A stretch of DNA of 64,000 nt from Leeia oryzae DSM 17879 (GTDB taxonomy: Bacteria > Pseudomonadota > Gammaproteobacteria > Burkholderiales > Leeiaceae), in NCBI RefSeq assembly GCF_000376945.1, contig NZ_AQXU01000023.1, forward strand, positions 124,001-188,000, read 5' to 3'. Positions 1 through 7,782 of this stretch are shown one piece after another; position 1 is the stretch's first letter, and every line of letters starts with the position of its first letter. The notes beneath the pieces were generated by a model. The model was not told where the DNA came from, did no database searches, and saw only the letters and a program-made list of their open reading frames with translations. Position numbers and translations under genes: made by a program.

Positions 1-1
1 G

Positions 2-622
2 CACCTGATCCCGCGTTTGCAGCCGCTTGCGCCTCACATGCCTTTGCTGATCGAAGAAAACTACACCAGCCGACTTTGCGAACTATTACGTCAGGGCAAG
101 CTGGATGCGATGATTCTGGCCCTGCCGTTTAACGATACCGGTTTTGAAATGGCGCCTTTGTATGATGAGTCGTTTGTGGTTGCCATGCCCAAAACTCACC
201 GCTGGGTGCAGGAAGTAGATCGTCTGCCACCTGCACGTCTTGTAGAAGATGATGTGCTGCTATTGGGGCAGGGTAACTGTTTCAGGGATCAGGTGTTGCA
301 GGTTTGTCCTGCGCTCAACAGGGGCGGACAAGCCGGATTGCAAAGAACACTGGAAGGCTCTTCTTTAGCGACCATTCGCCAGATGGTGGCATCCGGCTTG
401 GGCGTGACCGTGTTACCGGCGACAGAAGTCGCCGAAACCGAACCTAGTCATAGTTTGGTCAGCATCATGCGTTTTGAAGCGCCAGAACCTACGCGGCGGA
501 TTGTATTGGCCTGGCGCCGGCGTTTCCCGCGCCCGGATGCCATCGATGTGCTACAACAAGCGATTCGCAATTGCCCGCTGCACGGGGTGACCTGGGTGCC
601 GGAAACAACGATTGCGGCCTGA
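2..622 (+). CDS. oxyR: OxyR-type LysR regulator, C-terminal part (5' truncated by window)
   Basis: The reading frame is open from base 2, so the DNA-binding N-terminus lies outside the window. What remains is a LysR-type effector domain. It contains GNCFRDQVLQVC, where two cysteines are nine residues apart, the spacing of the redox cysteines 199 and 208 of E. coli OxyR. It is followed by an SSLATIRQMVASGLGVTVLP segment typical of that family. OxyR senses hydrogen peroxide through a disulfide between these cysteines and activates antioxidant genes. A TTG at 17 is an in-frame codon and not a credible start. No obvious target gene is in view downstream; the next gene runs the other way. The family call is confident; its regulon here is unknown. 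Confidence 0.85.
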   Translation, partial: HLIPRLQPLAPHMPLLIEENYTSRLCELLRQGKLDAMILALPFNDTGFEMAPLYDESFVVAMPKTHRWVQEVDRLPPARLVEDDVLLLGQGNCFRDQVLQVCPALNRGGQAGLQRTLEGSSLATIRQMVASGLGVTVLPATEVAETEPSHSLVSIMRFEAPEPTRRIVLAWRRRFPRPDAIDVLQQAIRNCPLHGVTWVPETTIAA

Positions 623-639
623 AGGGTCCATCTAGGACA

Positions 640-682
640 CAGCCCCGCAAACCGGTTCGAAAACAGCGATTTGTCGGGGCTG
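640..682. terminator. Hairpin between convergent oxyR-like gene and carbonic anhydrase
   Basis: CAGCCCCG (640-647) pairs with CGGGGCTG (675-682), and CAAA/TTTG extends the stem inward. It sits in the 78-bp gap between two convergent genes and is followed by a pyrimidine-rich stretch. It is likely a shared terminator; the U tract is weak. Confidence 0.5.
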
Positions 683-700
683 GCTTCTGTTTCCGGTGTT

Positions 701-1351
701 TCAGGTAGGCAGACTGTTGATGGCTTCCTGATAACGTTCCATCAGTTCTTCCTGACTGGAAATGGATATTTTCAGGTCATTCAATAAACCGTTATTCAGT
801 CGATATACCCATCCATGAACAGTCAGTGGCTGACCGCGTTGCCAGGCATCTTGCACGACAGTGGTCTGGCATGCATTAAGTACCTGTTCAATCACGTTCA
901 GTTCGCAAAGCCTGTCACTCTGCATGTTGATATCCTGCTGGGCTTTCATCAGGGTATCGTGCTTCTGGTTGATGTCATGGATATGCCTCAGCCAGTTATC
1001 CACCAGTCCGACACGCTTGCCTTTCAGGGCGGCGTTAACACCACCACAGCCGTAGTGGCCGCATACGATGATGTGTTTGACGGCCAGTACATCAACGGCA
1101 AACTGGATGGTAGACAGACAATTCAGGTCACTATGGACGATGAGGTTGGCAATGTTGCGGTGAACAAACACTTCACCAGGCAAAAGGCCGATCAGCTCGT
1201 TGGCAGGAACACGGCTATCAGAGCAGCCGATCCACAAATATTCAGGTGCCTGCTGGTGGGACAGTTTTTCAAAGAAGGTTGGATCTTTTTCTTTGACTTT
1301 CTCAGCCCATTGGCGGTTGTTCGCGAAGAGGTTATTCAGGTGATCTGGCAT
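701..1351 (-). CDS. can: Beta-class carbonic anhydrase
   Basis: Interconverts CO2 and bicarbonate in the cytoplasm, supplying bicarbonate for biosynthetic carboxylations. From the chosen start the protein is 216 aa, close to E. coli Can. The zinc site is complete: Cys43 and Asp45 in CSDSRVP, His99 and Cys102 in HYGCGG, with Arg47 forming the Asp-Arg dyad. I chose the ATG at 1351 (MPDHL) over the longer frame beginning at 1381, because GGAGG lies seven bases before it and the extra ten residues do not look like family sequence. The gene converges with the oxyR-like gene and is divergent from the FtsX-type permease. Family and activity are well supported. Confidence 0.95.
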   Translation of the reverse strand: MPDHLNNLFANNRQWAEKVKEKDPTFFEKLSHQQAPEYLWIGCSDSRVPANELIGLLPGEVFVHRNIANLIVHSDLNCLSTIQFAVDVLAVKHIIVCGHYGCGGVNAALKGKRVGLVDNWLRHIHDINQKHDTLMKAQQDINMQSDRLCELNVIEQVLNACQTTVVQDAWQRGQPLTVHGWVYRLNNGLLNDLKISISSQEELMERYQEAINSLPT

Positions 1352-1587
1352 GCATTTTCCTCCATCAGGGAACATTGGCAAGATTTTAAAGCCTATGCTT
1401 GAAGGCTGTCGTCTATCGTCAGGTGCGGGTTTGGGTAGTGGCGCACCTTACTGTGGGGAGATCGCGGGGCAGATGTTAGGCGACATTCGGGTTTATGGCA
1501 ACCCTAACAGTAGCATGGATTTTGCTTCATACTGCATTAATGGGCTTTTGAGAAAATTCCGGTCGTTTCCGGACAGAAAGTGAACTT

Positions 1588-4038
1588 ATGTTTGGCTGGT
1601 ATTTGTTCTGGCGGGATATCCGGCAAAACTGGATGATGCTGGTTGCGTTGATCATTGCCATCAGTGCGCTTTCCACCGTGCAGTTAGCATCCAGCCGCTT
1701 GACTGGCGTGGTGGAAAGCCAGGGCGCTGTGCTGCTGGCGGGGGATGCTTTGTATTCGGCAGACCATCCTGTACCAACGGCACTGATAGATGATGCCAGA
1801 CGGTACGGATTGCAGACAGCCAGAGCGTACAGTTTTCCCAGTATGGCACAAACGCCAAAGGATGCGTTGTTAGTGAGTGTCAAGGCAGTGGAATCTGCCT
1901 ATCCATTGAGGGGGAGGCTGACCGTGGCACTGCCTGCCGGTACGCAGGCAAACACTGTCGCACCGGCAGCAGGGCGCGTCTGGGTAGATCAGAGTGTACT
2001 TGACCGTTTGGGGTTATCTATTGGCAGCCCTGTCTCTGTCGGGGATGCCACTCTGAAGATTGCCGGCGTGTTGTTGAAAGAACCTGATGCCCGGTTCAGT
2101 TTCAATGGTCTGGCACCTCGCTTGATGATGTCCGCATCCGATCTGCCAAAGACTGGGCTGATGCAGGCACAAAGCCGGATCAATTATTCCATGATGGTCG
2201 CGGGAGACCCGCAACCCCTTTCACAGTGGCTATCAGCCACCCGCAAAGCACTCAAGCCGGGAGAACGGCTGGAGGATGGCGCCAGTAGCCGCAGCGATAT
2301 CAAACCTTTGCTGGACCGGGCTGTACGGTTTCTGGGGATGGCAGGCGTACTCTCTGTGGTGCTGGCCCTCTCCGCCACACTGCTATTGGCGAACAACTAT
2401 ATTGCCCGTCATCTGAAAGTCTGGGCTCTGCTGAGGGTGCAAGGTCGCACTACACGCCAGCTGATGACCTTGTATATTGGCCAGTTTTTGGGGCTGGGTG
2501 CCTTGGCTACGTGTATTGGCCTCGTCATTGGCTGGGTGGCCCAATCGTTTCTGGTGGCGCAGTTAAACGGATTACTCACGATGGATTTGCCGAGCATCCC
2601 TTGGCGGGTGGTCGCAGTTACATGCGGGATGGGGCTTAGTCTGATTCTGGTGGTGGCATTACCCGCTTTATGGCAGATGCGAGGGTACCCCGCGACGGTT
2701 CTGCTAAGGTCGGAGATCCCGGTTCGTGGTCATATCTCGGGTTTGCTATTGGGCGGCGTGTTGTTGTCTCTGGTCAGTTACTGGATATTGGCGAGTGTGT
2801 GGGTGGCCGGGTTGTTGCTTGGCGGATTACTGGCGTGGTGCCTGGTGATTGGCCTTGTGACCTGGCTGGTGACCCTGGCTATTTATCGCTGGCTTCCGGA
2901 TGGGGCGATTGCCATCCGGCTGGCAATGACGCCATTTTTGCGGCAACCCTTCGTGACAGGTTTGCAGGTTGGGGCGATCAGCCTGGGTTTGTTTGCCATG
3001 TTGCTGATTGGTCTGACGGCCACACGGTTGATGCAAAGCTGGGAAGGGAAAATCCCCGATCGGGCTCCCAACCGGTTTGTACTGAATTTGCAGCAAGATC
3101 AGTTACGGGCTTTTGATCTGGCTTTCAGGCACGCCAAACTGGAAGCTCCGGTGGTGTATCCGATGATTCGTGGGCGCCTGATGTGGATCAACCAGCTGCC
3201 GGTCAGGGAAAAGAATTATGCCGACTTACAGACCCGGCGGCTGGCAACGAGGGAGTTTAACTTGTCATGGATGCAGGCGGCACCGATCGGCAATCAGGTG
3301 ATTGCCGGTAAAGCATTTGATGCAGACACCCGGCAGGCCTGGTCGGTGGAGCAGGGGCTAGCAGAACGACTGAATATTCATGTCGGCGATCGGTTGCAGT
3401 TTGATATTGCGGGGGATACGGTATCGGGCACCGTCACGAATCTGCGCAAGCTGGACTGGACGTCTTTTCAGGTCAATTTCTTTGTCATTGGCAGTCCGGA
3501 CCTGATGCAGCAGATATCCAGCAGTTATATCTCCAGTTTTTACCTGTCGCCAGCGCATCGCTCGCTTGCCACGATGCTGGTTAAAACCATGCCAAATCTG
3601 ACCATTATTGATGTAACCCAGTTGCTGGATCAGGTAAGAGGGGTGATTGCGCAGTTAACCGGTGCGGTTCGTTTTGTCCTGTCTTTCAGCTTGATGAGTG
3701 GTGTGCTGGTTCTGTGGGCTGCACTGACAGCAGATATGCAAAACCGCAAACAGAAAATAGCGACCCTTAAAGCACTGGGGTTCCATCGTCATCTGCTATG
3801 GCGGGTTTCATTGTGGGAGTTTTTGCTGCTGGGGGCGCTGGCAGGTTTTTTTGCCTTTGCCATGAACGAGCTGTTTGCGTACGTGGTATCCACACGCTGG
3901 CTGGAACTGCCTTATCAGTTTGACTGGAAAGACTGGGTGATCACGCCGTCGCTGTCTGCGTTGCTGGTTGTGTTGTGTGTCTTGCCGGTGCTTGCCTGGT
4001 TGCAGCAATTACCGCCTGTCAAAGCCCTCAGAGGGTAG
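1588..4038 (+). CDS. Large FtsX-like ABC permease (YbbP type), no adjacent ATPase
   Basis: An 816-aa inner-membrane protein: one N-terminal membrane segment (about residues 15-35), a large periplasmic domain, a membrane cluster around 245-470, a second soluble domain, and a C-terminal four-segment FtsX module. That module ends in ATLKALGFHRHLLWRVSLWE and a PPVKALRG tail, the cytoplasmic coupling and tail motifs of FtsX/LolC/YbbP permeases. Such permeases normally work with a LolD/YbbA-type ATPase encoded next to them. Here the 236 bases upstream hold no ATPase and the next gene is on the other strand. The ATG at 1588 follows AAGTGAACTT, a modest ribosome site. Substrate unknown; lipid or lipoprotein extraction, or export, is possible by family. 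Confidence 0.8.
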   Translation: MFGWYLFWRDIRQNWMMLVALIIAISALSTVQLASSRLTGVVESQGAVLLAGDALYSADHPVPTALIDDARRYGLQTARAYSFPSMAQTPKDALLVSVKAVESAYPLRGRLTVALPAGTQANTVAPAAGRVWVDQSVLDRLGLSIGSPVSVGDATLKIAGVLLKEPDARFSFNGLAPRLMMSASDLPKTGLMQAQSRINYSMMVAGDPQPLSQWLSATRKALKPGERLEDGASSRSDIKPLLDRAVRFLGMAGVLSVVLALSATLLLANNYIARHLKVWALLRVQGRTTRQLMTLYIGQFLGLGALATCIGLVIGWVAQSFLVAQLNGLLTMDLPSIPWRVVAVTCGMGLSLILVVALPALWQMRGYPATVLLRSEIPVRGHISGLLLGGVLLSLVSYWILASVWVAGLLLGGLLAWCLVIGLVTWLVTLAIYRWLPDGAIAIRLAMTPFLRQPFVTGLQVGAISLGLFAMLLIGLTATRLMQSWEGKIPDRAPNRFVLNLQQDQLRAFDLAFRHAKLEAPVVYPMIRGRLMWINQLPVREKNYADLQTRRLATREFNLSWMQAAPIGNQVIAGKAFDADTRQAWSVEQGLAERLNIHVGDRLQFDIAGDTVSGTVTNLRKLDWTSFQVNFFVIGSPDLMQQISSSYISSFYLSPAHRSLATMLVKTMPNLTIIDVTQLLDQVRGVIAQLTGAVRFVLSFSLMSGVLVLWAALTADMQNRKQKIATLKALGFHRHLLWRVSLWEFLLLGALAGFFAFAMNELFAYVVSTRWLELPYQFDWKDWVITPSLSALLVVLCVLPVLAWLQQLPPVKALRG

Positions 4039-4054
4039 TTCCCTCTGAGGTTTT
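4026..4054. terminator. Terminator overlapping the permease stop codon
   Basis: Perfect 10-bp stem CCTCAGAGGG (4026-4035) and CCCTCTGAGG (4041-4050) with loop TAGTT, followed by TTTTCT. The TAG stop of the permease is part of the loop. It lies between convergent genes and could serve both strands. Confidence 0.8.
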
Positions 4055-4072
4055 CTGGTGAGTCCGTCCGGA

Positions 4073-4465
4073 TTAACCGACGACCAGCGGCTTCATCAGT
4101 TGTCGGGCCTTGACGTCATCATCCGTGCTTAGCGCTACATAGCAAACGCCACCGTGACGCTGCAAGGTGCTGATGCCGCGGATGGATAAACCAGCATCGC
4201 TAAGTTGCCGGGTGACCTGTGCCAGAGCACCTGGCTGGTCTTGCAGCTTGAGCGTGATCACGTCGTCCGTGACTATCTGAAAGCCATAGGCAGACAGAAT
4301 ATGCATGGCATCATCGGCCTTATCCACACAGATTTCTACCAGGGCACTACCAGATACGCTTTGTGCGTTCAGTTCCAGAATATTGATGCCAGCCTTGCCC
4401 AGAACGTCGGCAATTTCAGCGGCAAGCCCCTTGCGGTCTGCTGTAATCAGCGTGAACTGTTTCAT
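4073..4465 (-). CDS. Tandem ACT-domain protein coupled to histidine decarboxylase
   Basis: A 130-aa protein made of two ACT domains (about residues 1-62 and 66-128), the second opening with LKLQDQPGALAQVTRQLSDA, a standard ACT ligand-binding turn. ACT domains bind amino acids and regulate enzymes or transcription. There is no DNA-binding or catalytic domain. Its ATG overlaps the stop of the preceding decarboxylase gene by four bases (ATGA), which implies translational coupling and roughly matched amounts. The natural inference is that it senses histidine (or a related amino acid) for the decarboxylase or its regulation. That role is not shown by sequence alone. Gene identity as an ACT protein is secure; a precise family name is not. 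Confidence 0.75.
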   Translation of the reverse strand: MKQFTLITADRKGLAAEIADVLGKAGINILELNAQSVSGSALVEICVDKADDAMHILSAYGFQIVTDDVITLKLQDQPGALAQVTRQLSDAGLSIRGISTLQRHGGVCYVALSTDDDVKARQLMKPLVVG

Positions 4466-5574
4466 GCGAGCTCCTTGGTCATGTCGGCAATCAATGCATC
4501 AATATGGGCGGTGGTCACACCGGGCATGGTAATCACGTGACTATGGTCATCCTGTGTGGCCAACTGCCATTTGTTTTTCACAAATTCGCTGACTTTAGGA
4601 ATCACGATGGTCAATGCACCCGGGTTACGCCACGCATGAATGCCTTTGGCGTTCATTGCGTCTACTGTATAGGCCGCCACTGCCTGACAGCTTTGCAGAC
4701 GTGCTTTCAGACCGTCTTTACCCAGTTGCTTGATGGCCTGCCACAAGAGTAGCGGGGTAAAGGCGTTACGAGAACCGGTAATGGTGGTATCCATGCTACC
4801 AATATAACCGATTGAACGGCCAATTCGATCTACATAGCGCTTTTTGGCGATCACAACGCCGCATGGCAGAGGAGAACCAATGAATTTGTGGCCGCTAATG
4901 GCTACGGAGTCAGCCCCATCGACGAAGTCAAATGCTGGACGCGGGTCCAGGAATTGGGCAAACGGGCCACAGAGCGCGCCATCACAGTGGATATAACGCT
5001 GCTGGATAACCAGATCATCCAGTATTTTCTGGATTTGGCGGATATCGTCCTTGGCTTCTTTCATTGTGGTGCCAATGTTGGCAAAAATGATGGCCGGAAC
5101 ATCACGGTGCAGCTTGATGCTTTCTTTCAGGTCTTCGTAATCGATCTCGCCGTTTTCCAGCGTGCGGATCATGATGTGGCGCAGGCCCAGAAAATGGACG
5201 TTCTTTGCAACGCTGTAGTGAGTTTCTTCCGAAAAATAAACCACGCCGTTAGGGTACAGTTCACGGGCCAGATACAGACCGTACAGGTTACCTTCGGTAC
5301 CACCGTTGGTGACGTAACCCCAGTAGTCATCCTGCGGTGCCCTGAAGAGGTCGGCAAAGAAGTGCACGACTTCCTGTTCGATTTCACGGGTAGCCAGACG
5401 ATAGGTACTGTCCTGGAACGGATCACCGACGTTGTTGATAGGGAACTGCAGAAAGCGGAACAGGTTTTCGTAGTCCAGATCATTTGCGCAGGGGTAACCC
5501 AGGAAATGCTGGCTGTTTTCGGAAAGATTCTGGTATAGCGCGTCAAGCCGCGCTTTATCTACTGCGGATAGCAT
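4462..5574 (-). CDS. hdc: Pyridoxal-phosphate-dependent histidine decarboxylase
   Basis: A 370-aa group II PLP decarboxylase, the length of the bacterial PLP-type histidine decarboxylases (about 378-383 aa), which convert histidine to histamine and CO2. Visible active-site elements: SEETHYSVAK with His119 stacking on the cofactor, Asp198 in HCDGA contacting the pyridine nitrogen, and the Schiff-base lysine Lys230 in SGHKFIG. The N-terminal GYPCANDLDY and NNVGDPF segments are typical of this branch. Alternative substrates (serine, aromatic amino acids) cannot be excluded, since the family overlaps. The gene is followed by a coupled ACT protein and preceded by an OmpR-type regulator on the same strand, with a leader of about 180 bases. 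No histidine/histamine antiporter gene is adjacent, so proton-consuming acid resistance is not directly supported. Confidence 0.82.
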   Translation of the reverse strand: MLSAVDKARLDALYQNLSENSQHFLGYPCANDLDYENLFRFLQFPINNVGDPFQDSTYRLATREIEQEVVHFFADLFRAPQDDYWGYVTNGGTEGNLYGLYLARELYPNGVVYFSEETHYSVAKNVHFLGLRHIMIRTLENGEIDYEDLKESIKLHRDVPAIIFANIGTTMKEAKDDIRQIQKILDDLVIQQRYIHCDGALCGPFAQFLDPRPAFDFVDGADSVAISGHKFIGSPLPCGVVIAKKRYVDRIGRSIGYIGSMDTTITGSRNAFTPLLLWQAIKQLGKDGLKARLQSCQAVAAYTVDAMNAKGIHAWRNPGALTIVIPKVSEFVKNKWQLATQDDHSHVITMPGVTTAHIDALIADMTKELA

Positions 5575-5642
5575 TGTGGCCTCATCTTGTGGATGTTGTT
5601 ACTAAGGCAGCTGGCCTTTGTGAGGGGCTGCGTTAATGGTAT

Positions 5643-5660
5643 TCAGCCATTTATGGCTGA
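5643..5660 (-). other. Small inverted repeat in the histidine decarboxylase leader
   Basis: TCAGCCA and TGGCTGA flank a four-base loop, about 70 bases upstream of the hdc start. There is no U run, so it is not an obvious terminator of the upstream regulator gene. It may be a leader structure. A second short repeat (ATCAC/GTGAT) lies near 5725-5740. Confidence 0.3.
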
Positions 5661-5756
5661 TGAAGGGCAATGCTAATCTGCTTTGGGGTGGTCTTCAAGT
5701 ATTTGCGGGTACTACGGAGAAGAAATGATGCTGCATCACCTACAAGTGATACTGAC

Positions 5757-6437
5757 CTAGGCAAACGATATGCGGTATCCGATGCCCCTGACCGTTTCGA
5801 TGACAATCTGGCAATCGGATAGCTTGGCCAGTTTTTGCCGGACATGACTGACATGCACATCAATGCTGCGGTCAAAGGCCTCCATGGCACGTCCGAGCAC
5901 GATCTCAGACAGGCTCTCTTTGCTGACCACTTTGCCTACGCCATCCAGCAAGGCGCAGAGCAGGTTGAACTCGGTGGCCGTCAGCTCAAAGGGTTTCCCT
6001 TGCCAGGAAGAAATCCGCGTTTCAGTTTCCAGTACCAGTTGATCCAGCTCGTGCCGGGTGGGGGAGGCAGGTGCACCATTGCCGGTTCGTCTGAGGATGG
6101 CTCTGATGCGAGCCGCGAGCTCTCTGGGATAACAAGGTTTGGAGAGGTAGTCATCTGCCCCCATTTCCAGCCCCAGGATCCGATCAATATTGTCTCCGCG
6201 TGCGGTCAGCATGATGACGGGTACATCGCTGATCTGGCGAATGTGCCGCAATACGGTCATGCCATCCATCTGCGGCATCATGACGTCCAGCACCACACAG
6301 TCAATCCCGCCGTGGCGTATGGTCTCGATACCTGCTGTACCCTGATGACGCAATGACACTTTAAAACCTTCACCTTCCAGGTACTCGCCCAGCATGCTGG
6401 CAAGGGTGATGTCATCGTCGATCATTAAAATATGCAA
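5757..6437 (-). CDS. OmpR/CpxR-family response regulator without adjacent kinase (TTG start)
   Basis: 226 aa: receiver domain with acidic pocket Asp7-Asp9, phosphoacceptor Asp51 in VVLDVMMPQMDG and DDYLSKP lysine loop, then a winged-helix DNA-binding domain (about 130-226) ending in TVRGIGYRI. The start is a TTG at 6437, four bases after GGAGA; the next ATG would cut the acidic pocket. The protein is closely similar in layout to the regulator at 12292-12978, but no histidine kinase is encoded beside it. It is divergent from macA, and four phased repeats lie in the shared intergenic region (6482-6520), which suggests it controls itself and macAB. Its natural kinase may be the CpxA-like protein at 12978-14351; that is inference. 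Confidence 0.9.
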   Translation of the reverse strand: MHILMIDDDITLASMLGEYLEGEGFKVSLRHQGTAGIETIRHGGIDCVVLDVMMPQMDGMTVLRHIRQISDVPVIMLTARGDNIDRILGLEMGADDYLSKPCYPRELAARIRAILRRTGNGAPASPTRHELDQLVLETETRISSWQGKPFELTATEFNLLCALLDGVGKVVSKESLSEIVLGRAMEAFDRSIDVHVSHVRQKLAKLSDCQIVIETVRGIGYRISFA

Positions 6438-6481
6438 GGTATCTCCGGGAAAAACGCTGGTCTGATGGCTATTCTAATGGC

Positions 6482-6520
6482 TTTTACGAAATCTTAACAA
6501 AGTCTTTAATGTTGCTTAAC
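6482..6520. promoter_or_regulatory. Four phased repeats in the regulator-macA intergenic region
   Basis: The hexamers TTTTAC (6482), CTTAAC (6493), CTTTAA (6504) and CTTAAC (6515) begin exactly 11 bases apart. OmpR-family regulators bind direct repeats on one DNA face with 10-11 bp spacing, so this looks like an extended operator. It is placed to act on macA (plus) and on the regulator gene (minus). On the minus strand TTGTTA and TAGAAT with an 18-base spacer could be the regulator promoter, with its -35 inside the repeats. Confidence 0.6.
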
Positions 6521-6584
6521 CCCTGTGCAACGGCTTGTTTGTCAAACTGGGGGTATCTCGTTAATGCTAAAGATCCGGATTTTC

Positions 6585-7781
6585 ATGAAGGCCTTTCAGA
6601 GTAAGACATTACGCTTCGGCGCACTCGCTATCGTGCTGGCGGGGCTGGGTTATTGGGGTAAGCAGTATTTTGCCCCGGCAAACCCGGCACCTGACTATAC
6701 CACTGCAATCGTTACCAGAGCAGATATCGAAAACACGGTGCTGGCCACCGGTACCGTAGAGGCGTTAAAGCAGGTAAGCGTAGGCGCACAGGTGTCCGGA
6801 CAACTGAAGTCTCTGAAGGTGGCTTTGGGCGAGCAGGTCAAGGCTGGACAGCTGATTGCCGAGATCGATTCGGTGACCCAGCAAAATACCCTGAAAAATG
6901 CAGAGGCCAGTCTGGCTAATACGCGGGCACAACTGATGTCTAAAGAAGCCAGCATGTTGTTGGCGCAACGCGCATTTCGCCGGCAACAGGTATTGCTGAG
7001 CGAGGATGCGACGGCTGTGAGTGACCATGAGTCTGCCGAGGCGAGCCTGAAAATGGCGCAAGCAGACGTGGCAGCTCTTAAAGCGAGTGTCCAGGAAGGT
7101 GAAATTGCCGTAGAAACAGCGAAAGCCAATCTGGGCTATACCCGGATTCTTGCACCCATGGATGGCATTGTGGTGGCAGTTGTGACCAAAGAAGGGCAGA
7201 CCGTGAATGCCAATCAGAGTGCGCCCACCATTATCAAGCTCGCCAAGCTGGATCAGGTGACCATCAAAGCTGAGATATCGGAAGCGGATGTGATTCATGT
7301 CAAGTCAGGGCAAAAAGTCTATTTCACGATTCTGGGGCAACCTGACAAGCGTTATTACTCCGTGATCCGGGAAATCGAACCCGCGCCGACCTCCATTAGT
7401 AGCGACAGTGCGACCAGTAGTACCAGTAGCACCAGCAGTGCGGTGTATTACAACGCGCTACTGGAGGTGCCTAATCCGGGGCATCAGTTCCGTATTGACA
7501 TGACGGCACAGGTTTACGTGGTTCTGGCAGATGCGCGGAAGGTGCTGACCGTTCCTGCCTCTGCACTGGGGCAAAGGCAGCCGGATGGCAGTTATCTGGT
7601 TAAGGTCATGGGTCGTGAGAAAGAGGTCTCCAGCCGGCGAATCCGCATTGGCATCAATAACCGGGTCAGTGTTGAAGTAGTGAGTGGCCTGAAAGAAGGG
7701 GAACAAATCATTCTGGGGGATGCATCCCTGACGACCTCAAGCAGTACCCGCCGTGGCGGCCGCCTGCCAATGGGGCTGTAA
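6585..7781 (+). CDS. macA: MacA-type periplasmic adaptor (membrane fusion protein)
   Basis: About 398 aa from the chosen start. One N-terminal membrane anchor (about 11-28), then the RND/MacA adaptor architecture: [21 protein letters not shown] lipoyl half, a coiled-coil hairpin of about 100 residues, the second lipoyl half ending in [16 protein letters not shown], a beta-barrel with [12 protein letters not shown], and a membrane-proximal C-terminal domain. MacA bridges MacB to an outer membrane channel and stimulates the MacB ATPase. A serine/threonine-rich insert (near 7405-7440) interrupts the beta-barrel region. Two starts are possible: ATG 6585 after CCGGA, or ATG 6564 after a G run; I prefer 6585 because the anchor then starts near residue 11 as in E. 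coli MacA. First gene of a three-gene tripartite export operon. Confidence 0.9.
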   Translation: MKAFQSKTLRFGALAIVLAGLGYWGKQYFAPANPAPDYTTAIVTRADIENTVLATGTVEALKQVSVGAQVSGQLKSLKVALGEQVKAGQLIAEIDSVTQQNTLKNAEASLANTRAQLMSKEASMLLAQRAFRRQQVLLSEDATAVSDHESAEASLKMAQADVAALKASVQEGEIAVETAKANLGYTRILAPMDGIVVAVVTKEGQTVNANQSAPTIIKLAKLDQVTIKAEISEADVIHVKSGQKVYFTILGQPDKRYYSVIREIEPAPTSISSDSATSSTSSTSSAVYYNALLEVPNPGHQFRIDMTAQVYVVLADARKVLTVPASALGQRQPDGSYLVKVMGREKEVSSRRIRIGINNRVSVEVVSGLKEGEQIILGDASLTTSSSTRRGGRLPMGL

Positions 7782-7782
7782 C

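Noticed and set aside
815-1402. 195-codon plus-strand frame opposite carbonic anhydrase
   Set aside because: A shadow of the well-supported carbonic anhydrase, with no family resemblance.
4888-5538. 216-codon plus-strand frame opposite the histidine decarboxylase
   Set aside because: Entirely antisense to a gene with intact PLP motifs; no ribosome site or domain.
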